Shown: positions 34,035 to 38,849 of the stretch, piece after piece
How the letters are laid out: every line of letters begins with the position of its first letter
Numbering within the stretch: the first letter of the stretch is position 1
Assembly (NCBI GenBank): GCA_018221305.1
Contig: JAAOYK010000046.1
Coordinates: 1 to 38,849 of the forward strand
Source: Candidatus Pacearchaeota archaeon
Lineage (GTDB): Archaea; Nanobdellota; Nanobdellia; Pacearchaeales; GW2011-AR1
Length of the DNA: 38,849 bases
Direction of reading: 5' to 3'
Made by a program: the position numbers and the translations under genes
The notes under the pieces: model-generated
Databases searched by the model: none
What the model saw: the letters and a program-made list of their open reading frames with translations, nothing else
What the model was told of the DNA's origin: nothing

Positions 34035-34040
34035 TTTTTT
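34035..34040 (+). terminator. T-run after rnp2, possible terminator overlapping a promoter
   Basis: Six T residues begin just after the rnp2 stop, within TTTTTTAAACC. The same run could instead form part of a TATA-like element for the psmA leader, so assignment is uncertain. Confidence 0.25.
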
Positions 34041-34091
34041 AAACCCTAACTTATTAAATATTTTGAATGGAGACAAGTAGTGGGTCCGAAT

Positions 34092-34124
34092 CCAAAGAAG
34101 AATTTCTTTGATTATTTTCTTTGG
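34092..34124 (+). promoter_or_regulatory. Alternative hairpins in the psmA leader
   Basis: CAAAGAA (34093-34099) can pair with TTCTTTG at 34104-34110 (loop GAAT). CCAAAGAA (34092-34099) can instead pair with TTCTTTGG at 34117-34124. The two helices exclude each other. They lie 30-60 bases before the psmA ATG. Confidence 0.4.
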
Positions 34125-34153
34125 CGAAGGATTAAAACAGATTAGATCAAAAA

Positions 34154-34873
34154 ATGGAAATACCAGATATGCAGCATCAAGTAATGGGCTATGACAGAAG
34201 TGCGACAATGTTTTCACCTGACGGTCACATCTTACAAGTTGAATATGCAGAAAAAACAGTACGTCTTGGAAGTGCAAGTATTGGTATAAGAGGTACAGAT
34301 GGTGTGGTTATTATTGCTGATAAAGGTAAAAAAGATGAATTAATTGTTCCAGAATCAGCCGATAAAATTTATGAAATTGATGAGCATATAATCGCAAGTG
34401 CTGCAGGGATTCTAAGTGATGCTCGAATACTTATAAATCAGGTACGTATTAGTGCTCAACAGCACAGAGTTACATATGATTCTCCAGTGGACACTGAAAC
34501 AGTAATTCGAGAAATTTCTGACATAAAACAACAATATACTCAACATCCAGGCGTAAGGCCTTTTGGTGTCGCATTAATTGTTGCAGGAAGGCAAGGAGAC
34601 AAATGTAAATTATATACAAGCGATATTACAGGCAATTATTTTGAATATAATGCTATAGCTATTGGGAAAAATGATGACAGAGTTAAAGATCTTTTACGAA
34701 AGAAGTATAAAAAAGATTTGACAATAGATCAATCAATAAAGCTAGCACTAGGAATATTTAAAGAAATTTTAGGAGAAAATTTTGATCCTGGACGATTTAA
34801 TGTTACTTATATTAAAAATAAAGAAGGCAAATTAAAAAAATTAAAAGCAGAGGAAATCAAAAAACACGCATAA
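34154..34873 (+). CDS. psmA: 20S proteasome alpha subunit
   Basis: This structural outer-ring subunit forms the gate and docking surface for proteasomal ATPases. The start contains MGYDRSATMFSPDGHILQVE, the alpha signature helix H0 region, where the YDR motif contributes to the gate. It continues with VEYAEKTVRLGSASIGIRG, ADKGKK and the Pro/Gly-rich GVRPFGVALIVAG stretch. The 239-residue length is normal. The start could be 34154 (MEIPDMQ) or 34169 (MQHQVMGYD); I kept the longer form. A 120-base gap separates it from rnp2 and holds structured sequence. It stops 3 bases before SBDS. Confidence 0.96.
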   Translation: MEIPDMQHQVMGYDRSATMFSPDGHILQVEYAEKTVRLGSASIGIRGTDGVVIIADKGKKDELIVPESADKIYEIDEHIIASAAGILSDARILINQVRISAQQHRVTYDSPVDTETVIREISDIKQQYTQHPGVRPFGVALIVAGRQGDKCKLYTSDITGNYFEYNAIAIGKNDDRVKDLLRKKYKKDLTIDQSIKLALGIFKEILGENFDPGRFNVTYIKNKEGKLKKLKAEEIKKHA

Positions 34874-34876
34874 AAA

Positions 34877-35557
34877 ATGGTAGATACAATTGCTAGATTA
34901 AGGGTTGGTAAGATGACTTTTGAGACGATGGTAGATCTAAATGCTGCTATGAAATTTAGAAAAGGAGAAGGAGATATCAGTGAAGCTATAAGAGACAATG
35001 AAATCTGGACTGATATTAAAAAAGGAATGCGGCCTGCACAGGATGAAATTGAAAATGCTTTTGGAACATCACAATTATCAGAGATTACAGCTAAGATTAT
35101 CAAACGAGGAGAACTAGAAGTTACACAAGAATATCGTGATGAGGCCTTAGGAGCAAAGAAAAAACAAGTTATTGATTTTTTAGCAAAAAATGCTGTTGAT
35201 GCTCGTACTGGACGACCATATACACCAGACCTAATTGAGAGTGCAATAAAAGAAGCAGGAATAAGAATTGACAATCAAGCTATTGAAAAACAAATGGGAT
35301 CTATAACCGAAAGTTTAAAAAAGGTCATTCCAATTAAAATAGAAACAAAAAAAATCAAAATTATTATACCTGCGCAACATACAGGCAGAGGATACGGATT
35401 ATTACAAGAATATAAGGAAAAAGAAACTTGGAATGGAGATGGTTCATTGGAAGTTATCCTTAATATTCCAGTTGGAATTCAGGTTGATTTTTATGATAAA
35501 TTAAATAGTATAACTCATGGAAGTGCCATTACACAAGAAATTAAAAGTGTAGAATAA
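34877..35557 (+). CDS. sdo1: Ribosome maturation factor SBDS/Sdo1
   Basis: This 226-residue archaeal homologue of the Shwachman-Bodian-Diamond protein promotes release of aIF6 from the large ribosomal subunit. The three-domain pattern is visible: N-terminal FYSH-like fold (about 1-90, including EIWTDIKKGMRPAQDEIENA), central helical bundle (AKIIKRGELEVTQEYRDEAL, AVDARTGRPYTPDLIESAIK) and C-terminal ferredoxin-like domain (KIETKKIKIIIPAQHTGRGY). It lies between psmA and rrp4 in the classical exosome superoperon order, 3 bases after psmA and 4 before rrp4. The length is typical. Confidence 0.96.
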   Translation: MVDTIARLRVGKMTFETMVDLNAAMKFRKGEGDISEAIRDNEIWTDIKKGMRPAQDEIENAFGTSQLSEITAKIIKRGELEVTQEYRDEALGAKKKQVIDFLAKNAVDARTGRPYTPDLIESAIKEAGIRIDNQAIEKQMGSITESLKKVIPIKIETKKIKIIIPAQHTGRGYGLLQEYKEKETWNGDGSLEVILNIPVGIQVDFYDKLNSITHGSAITQEIKSVE

Positions 35558-35561
35558 AAAA

Positions 35562-36266
35562 ATGACAGAAAAAACAAACAAAAAGCAACGAAAAATAGTA
35601 ATCCCTGGAGAAATAATTGTTTCTGCAGAAGATCATTTACCTGGAGATTTTACTAGAAAAGAAGATGGAAATATTATCGCTAATAGATATGGGCTAGTTG
35701 ATGATAGTGGAAGAATTATAAGAATCATCCCAATTTCTGGGGCTTTTGAGCCAAGACGAGGTAACACTGTTATTGGACGAGTAGAAGATATCACTTTTAA
35801 TGGGTGGGTTATTCACATTGGAGGACCTTACACAGCATTCTTACCTTTAGCTGAATGTCCAAGATATATTGATCGAAAAGCAATAAATGAATTTGCAACA
35901 ATTGGTGATGTATTAAACTTAAAAATTTGGGGTATTAAAAAAGGAAGTATTGATTTAACATTAAAATCGCGTGGACTTGGAAAACTTGAAGGCGGAAGAG
36001 TCATTAAAATTAATTCTCATAAAGTTCCAAGAGTTATTGGAAAAGAAGGAAGCATGATAAATTTAATAAAAAATTCAACAAATACTGAAATTACTGTAGG
36101 ACAAAACGGATTCATCTGGATAAAAGGAGACTTTGAAGGAGAGAAAAGAGCAGAAGAAGCAATAAACTTAGTTGTTAAAGAAGCAACATCAACAGGATTA
36201 ACAGAAAAGATTGAAGAATTTCTAGGCGGAAAAGTTGAAAAAATAACTGAAGAGGTTAAAGAATAA
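35562..36266 (+). CDS. rrp4: Exosome RNA-binding cap protein Rrp4
   Basis: This cap subunit sits on the Rrp41/Rrp42 hexamer and guides RNA into the channel. After an N-terminal beta domain (KIVIPGEIIVSAEDHLPGDF), an S1 domain spans about 65-145 (GNTVIGRVEDITFNGWVIHI, TIGDVLNLKIWGIKKGSIDL). A KH domain spans about 150-215 with the GxxG loop VIGKEGSMINLI. The 234-residue length is normal. The short acidic tail EEFLGGKVEKITEEVKE is unremarkable. It ends one base before rrp41. Confidence 0.96.
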   Translation: MTEKTNKKQRKIVIPGEIIVSAEDHLPGDFTRKEDGNIIANRYGLVDDSGRIIRIIPISGAFEPRRGNTVIGRVEDITFNGWVIHIGGPYTAFLPLAECPRYIDRKAINEFATIGDVLNLKIWGIKKGSIDLTLKSRGLGKLEGGRVIKINSHKVPRVIGKEGSMINLIKNSTNTEITVGQNGFIWIKGDFEGEKRAEEAINLVVKEATSTGLTEKIEEFLGGKVEKITEEVKE

Positions 36267-36267
36267 A

Positions 36268-36996
36268 ATGCCATACACAAAACGACCTGATGGAAGAGAA
36301 ATGGATGAACTTCGTCCAATTAAAGCAGAAGTAGGAGTTGTACCTAATGCAGATGGATCTGCACTTTTTGCGCATGGAGACACATTAGCTATTGCAGCAG
36401 TTTACGGACCAAAACCATTACATCCAGCACACTTACAAAAAGCTGATAGGGGACTAATCAGAGCAAATTATAATATGTTACCATTTTCAGTTACTGAACG
36501 AGCTAGGCCTGGGCCTTCAAGAAGAAGTAAAGAAATTTCAATGGTTACAGCAAATGCATTATCAAGTGTTGTTGATTTGAAAAGATTTCCAGGTACTGTT
36601 ATTGATGTAGAAATATTAATCTTACAAGCAAATGCCTCAACAAGATGTGCAGGAATTAATGCTGCAGCAATGGCACTAGCACATGCCGGAATAGTTATGA
36701 ACGAAATGGTATCAAGTGTATCTATAGGTAAAATTGATGACAAAATTGTTGCAGATATAACAAAAAAAGAAGAAGATTGGACCGAAGGTGAAGGAGCAAC
36801 AGATATTCCGTTCACTTTAACATCAAATACAAAAGAAATAACTCATCTTCAATTAGACGGGAAAATTTCAACATCTAGAATGATGGAATCATACGATGCA
36901 GCAGTTAAAGCATGTGAGAAGATATATGAATATCAAAAACGAGCATTAAAAGGAGAAAAGATAGATGAAAATGTATCTTTAAAAAAGGAAGAATAA
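36268..36996 (+). CDS. rrp41: Exosome catalytic subunit Rrp41
   Basis: This RNase PH-like subunit degrades RNA 3'-5' by phosphorolysis and can add tails in reverse. It opens KRPDGREMDELRPIKAEVGV, and then ANYNMLPFSVTERARPGPSR carries basic residues used for phosphate and RNA binding. The catalytic aspartate lies in GATDIPFTL (Asp179), as expected for the active member of the pair. A C-terminal charged extension ends ENVSLKKEE. Length 242 residues is normal. It is placed between rrp4 (1 base before) and rrp42 (3 bases after). Confidence 0.97.
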   Translation: MPYTKRPDGREMDELRPIKAEVGVVPNADGSALFAHGDTLAIAAVYGPKPLHPAHLQKADRGLIRANYNMLPFSVTERARPGPSRRSKEISMVTANALSSVVDLKRFPGTVIDVEILILQANASTRCAGINAAAMALAHAGIVMNEMVSSVSIGKIDDKIVADITKKEEDWTEGEGATDIPFTLTSNTKEITHLQLDGKISTSRMMESYDAAVKACEKIYEYQKRALKGEKIDENVSLKKEE

Positions 36997-36999
36997 AAA

Positions 37000-37821
37000 A
37001 TGAATTTACCAAATATTAATAAGAAAAGAATTGAAAGCCTACTTAGTCAAGACAAAAGGCTTGATGAAAGAAAACTTTTTGATTACAGAGATATAATAAT
37101 CGAAACAGGAATTTCTGGTAATGCTGAAGGTTCTGCAAGAGTAAGAATCGGAAAAACAGAAGTCATAGTAGGAGTAAAACTTGGGACACAAACACCATAC
37201 ACAGACCATGAAGATGAAGGTACAATGATTACCGGAATGGAATTTAGTCCGATGTGTGGTGAAAGATATGAAGGTGGACCTCCAAAAATAAATGCAATAG
37301 AAACTGCAAGAGTTGTAGACAGAGGCATTAGAGAAAGTGGATTTATTGATTGGAAAAAGTTATGCATTAAAGAAGGAGAAACAGTATGGAGTGTTGCAAT
37401 AGATATTTATTGTGTGAATGATGACGGAAACGTTTTGGATGCTAGCTCAATCGGTGCTGTTGCTGCATTAATGATGACAAGATTTCCTGTATATGATGAA
37501 AAAGAAGAAAAGGTTAAATTCGGAGAATGGACAAATGATCCATTACCATTAACAGAAAAGGTACCTTTTGCTATGACAATTTATAAAGTTGGGGATAAGT
37601 TATTAGCAGACCCTAACAGAGAAGAAGAAGATGCTGCAAAAGCACGAGTAACATTAGCAATATCAAAACCAGGAAAAGAGTATATGATCAACTCTATGCA
37701 GAAAGGAGAGCTTGATACAATTAATGGTGAAGATTTGAAAAAGATTTTAGAAGAATCTGAAAAAATATATGACAAAATTTTCCCAGAATTAGATAAACAG
37801 ATAAAAAGTTTACAAAAGTAA
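37000..37821 (+). CDS. rrp42: Exosome subunit Rrp42
   Basis: This RNase PH-like subunit is required to form the active hexamer with Rrp41 but lacks its own catalytic aspartate. Recognised from LDERKLFDYRDIIIETGISG, GSARVRIGKTEVIVGVKLGT, ETARVVDRGIRESGFIDWKK, YCVNDDGNVLDASSIGAVAA and the C-terminal ITVAITKP-like strand (ARVTLAISKPGKEYMINSMQ). 273 residues is typical. It ends the exosome run; a T-run follows the stop and rpoK begins 36 bases later. Confidence 0.97.
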   Translation: MNLPNINKKRIESLLSQDKRLDERKLFDYRDIIIETGISGNAEGSARVRIGKTEVIVGVKLGTQTPYTDHEDEGTMITGMEFSPMCGERYEGGPPKINAIETARVVDRGIRESGFIDWKKLCIKEGETVWSVAIDIYCVNDDGNVLDASSIGAVAALMMTRFPVYDEKEEKVKFGEWTNDPLPLTEKVPFAMTIYKVGDKLLADPNREEEDAAKARVTLAISKPGKEYMINSMQKGELDTINGEDLKKILEESEKIYDKIFPELDKQIKSLQK

Positions 37822-37822
37822 G

Positions 37823-37828
37823 TTTTTT
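37823..37828 (+). terminator. T-run after rrp42
   Basis: Six T residues immediately follow the rrp42 stop and may terminate the superoperon. The same sequence runs into TATA-like TTTTATAC and TTTATATA upstream of rpoK. Confidence 0.35.
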
Positions 37829-37857
37829 ATACATTAAACTTTATATAAATTCATAAA

Positions 37858-38298
37858 ATGGTATTAGAAAAATTAGAAGGAAAGTTCACACGGTATGAAA
37901 TTGCAAGAATTCTTGGAGCTAGAAGCTTACAATTAGCAATGGATGCTCCTGTACTTTTGAAGTTGTCTGCAAAACAAGAAGATGACCTAAATTTTGATAC
38001 ATTAAAAATTGCTGAAAAAGAGCTTGAAGGGGGAGTTTTACCAATAACTGTAAGACGCCCATTACCTAAAAAGTCTGAAAAAACTATTAAAAAGTTAAGT
38101 GATGAAGAAATTAAAGAAAAGATTGAAAAACAAGAAATAAAAGAACAAAAAGAAATCGCTGCTGAATCTAAAGATTTAACTGAAGAAGAAAAAAAAGAAA
38201 AGAAAGATATTGGAGCAGAGGGTGAAATAATGGAAATGGCTAATCCAGATGATGAAATTGAAGAAGAGAATGAAAGTAAGCCAAGTGAAATACAATAA
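37858..38298 (+). CDS. rpoK: RNA polymerase subunit K with long charged C-terminal tail
   Basis: Residues about 10-68 are the complete archaeal RpoK/omega/Rpb6 core: TRYEIARILGARSLQLAMDA near the start, and the closing ELEGGVLPITVRRPLP. This subunit helps assemble and stabilise RNA polymerase. The remaining residues (about 69-146) are a Lys/Glu-rich tail (KSEKTIKKLSDEEIKEKIEK and onward, ending acidic EEENESKPSEIQ), predicted helical then disordered. Typical archaeal RpoK is about 55-95 residues, so the tail is a clear extension. Eukaryotic Rpb6 also has an acidic tail but at its N-terminus. The location near eno agrees with the archaeal rpoN-rpoK-eno-rpsB neighbourhood. Confidence 0.92.
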   Translation: MVLEKLEGKFTRYEIARILGARSLQLAMDAPVLLKLSAKQEDDLNFDTLKIAEKELEGGVLPITVRRPLPKKSEKTIKKLSDEEIKEKIEKQEIKEQKEIAAESKDLTEEEKKEKKDIGAEGEIMEMANPDDEIEEENESKPSEIQ

Positions 38299-38319
38299 TT
38301 CTAACAGATTCTAGAAATC

Positions 38320-38327
38320 TTTAAATA
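38320..38327 (+). promoter_or_regulatory. TATA box for the 103-residue protein
   Basis: TTTAAATA is centred 25.5 bases before the ATG at 38349, the typical leaderless spacing in this window. Confidence 0.55.
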
Positions 38328-38348
38328 AGTCATATAAGTGATTAATTT

Positions 38349-38660
38349 ATGAAAAAGAGTGCTTTAAAAAAGAAGGGACAAAGATTAAGACTTATTGATA
38401 GAGCTATTGTTTATGTTGAACAAGCAATGAAGCTATATACATTAGATGAGAGAAATTATCGGGATGGCAAAAAATTATACAGAAAAGCAGAACGTATTGA
38501 AGGGTTAGTTGGTCATCACTTTAAATTATCTCCTGTTATGGAAAATGCAAGAAAATATTATGGATTTGCCCCAGCATTAATAAAAAAAGTTGAGTACAAA
38601 CCAGGAAAGGATGATTTAGGAATAAGATGTACTCTTGAAAATGATACAGTGCTAGAGTAA
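38349..38660 (+). CDS. Small basic protein of unknown function between rpoK and eno
   Basis: This 103-residue protein has a very basic start (MKKSALKKKGQRLRLIDRAI), then helix-rich sequence (YVEQAMKLYTLDERNYRDGK, KKLYRKAERIEGLVGHHFKL) and a short beta-type C-terminus. The basic start may bind nucleic acid, which is only a guess. No family is recognised. It interrupts the usual rpoK-eno adjacency. It has its own leaderless promoter, and codon use resembles neighbours. Confidence 0.65.
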   Translation: MKKSALKKKGQRLRLIDRAIVYVEQAMKLYTLDERNYRDGKKLYRKAERIEGLVGHHFKLSPVMENARKYYGFAPALIKKVEYKPGKDDLGIRCTLENDTVLE

Positions 38661-38671
38661 AAGATAATGTT

Positions 38672-38679
38672 TTTATATA
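38672..38679 (+). promoter_or_regulatory. TATA box for enolase
   Basis: TTTATATA is centred 23.5 bases before the eno ATG at 38699 and implies a nearly leaderless mRNA. Confidence 0.5.
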
Positions 38680-38698
38680 GAACTTTATTGATAATTCT

Positions 38699-38849
38699 AT
38701 GATAATAAAAAAGGTGATAGCTATAAGTATTCTTGATTCTAGAAAAAAACCAACGATTCATGTAAGCGTTATTACAGATAAAGGAAGATTTTTTACAAGC
38801 GCTCCAAGTGGAAAATCTACTGGTGAGCATGAAGTTCCAACCTATGCTA
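38699..38849 (+). CDS. eno: Enolase, 5' part only, cut by the window edge
   Basis: The first 50 codons of enolase, which interconverts 2-phosphoglycerate and phosphoenolpyruvate in glycolysis and gluconeogenesis, are visible and absent from the ORF track because the frame runs off the edge. The start MIIKKVIAISILDSRKKPTI matches MIxKIxAREILDSRGNPT of the family, and APSGKSTGEHE matches the mobile loop PSGASTGxxE that closes over substrate. The usual Gly-Asn of SRGNPT is Lys-Lys here, and Ala of the loop is Lys. Catalytic lysine and acidic residues lie beyond the window. The position next to rpoK is the archaeal norm. Confidence 0.85.
   Translation, partial: MIIKKVIAISILDSRKKPTIHVSVITDKGRFFTSAPSGKSTGEHEVPTYA

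Noticed and set aside
34082-34096. GGTCCGAATCC resembles a tRNA T-arm (GGTTCGAATCC), suggesting a tRNA or split tRNA half
   Set aside because: The flanking stem does not pair well, no acceptor, D-arm or anticodon arm is visible around it, and no terminal CCA context follows.
34807-35274. 155-codon reverse-strand frame over SBDS
   Set aside because: Antisense shadow of a well-supported conserved gene.
1-38849. Possible CRISPR arrays, insertion sequences or integrated element boundaries
   Set aside because: No regularly spaced direct repeats, transposase or integrase motifs, or terminal inverted repeats were seen.

Overview
The window reads as AT-rich archaeal chromosome, most likely from a DPANN lineage of the Nanoarchaeota/Woesearchaeota/Pacearchaeota type. 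The evidence for Archaea is strong: an exosome superoperon (rnp2-psmA-SBDS-rrp4-rrp41-rrp42), an archaeal RNA polymerase subunit K next to enolase, 20S proteasome alpha and beta genes, FttA/aCPSF1, archaeal RNase J, Mre11-Rad50, a class I CCA-adding enzyme, RtcB, a TrmB-type regulator, a presenilin-type protease and an ER-type signal peptidase. The DPANN placement is inference, resting on short proteins, many cysteine-rich or LamG surface proteins, and leaderless TATA promoters. I see no rRNA, tRNA, CRISPR array, insertion sequence or replication origin. Genes are tightly packed and no gene-free stretch reaches 300 bases.

Layout. (1) 1-1568: start of a leftward gene cut by the window edge, divergent from rtcB. 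(2) 1629-8823: three consecutive exported proteins (LamG/discoidin-like; Cys-rich membrane-anchored; PKD plus single-pass membrane protein). (3) 8891-12607: Era-like GTPase, DUF2073 protein, small membrane protein and zinc-ribbon protein, a set that recurs together in archaea, followed by a pilin-like protein with about 70 cysteines. (4) 12630-14718: a leftward winged-helix regulator divergent from a short radical SAM enzyme with a twitch-like C-terminus and an 87-residue companion. (5) 14767-18526: CCA-adding enzyme, an unknown protein, a TrmB regulator, signal peptidase I and an overlapping unknown protein. (6) 18573-28094, all leftward: presenilin-type protease, FttA, proteasome beta, Rad50, Mre11, an Mtq2/HemK-like methyltransferase, a tail-anchored proline-rich protein and RNase J. 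(7) 28253-33758, rightward: a GT4 glycosyltransferase, an eight-cysteine-cluster membrane protein and a 1244-residue surface protein that joins a subtilase to a metallophosphoesterase. (8) 33755-38849: the exosome/proteasome superoperon, then rpoK with a long charged tail, an unknown small protein and the start of enolase.

How they work together. Much of the window serves RNA and protein turnover. The exosome core, RNase J and FttA process and degrade RNA, RNase P subunit Pop5, CCA transferase and RtcB act on tRNA, SBDS matures ribosomes, and the proteasome degrades protein. The remainder builds and processes the cell surface through signal peptidase, intramembrane protease, glycosyltransferase, adhesin-like proteins and a surface protease.

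Promoter logic is legible by eye. Several transcription-unit first genes have a TATA box of the form TTTAAATA or TTTATATA centred 23-27 bases before the start codon, implying leaderless mRNAs, whereas some downstream or leadered genes have a Shine-Dalgarno GAGGT or GGAGG. I used this to choose starts. The most unusual items are the subtilase-phosphoesterase fusion, the radical SAM/87-residue pair, the cysteine-saturated pilin-like protein, the RNase J-coupled tail-anchored protein, and the structured leader before psmA.
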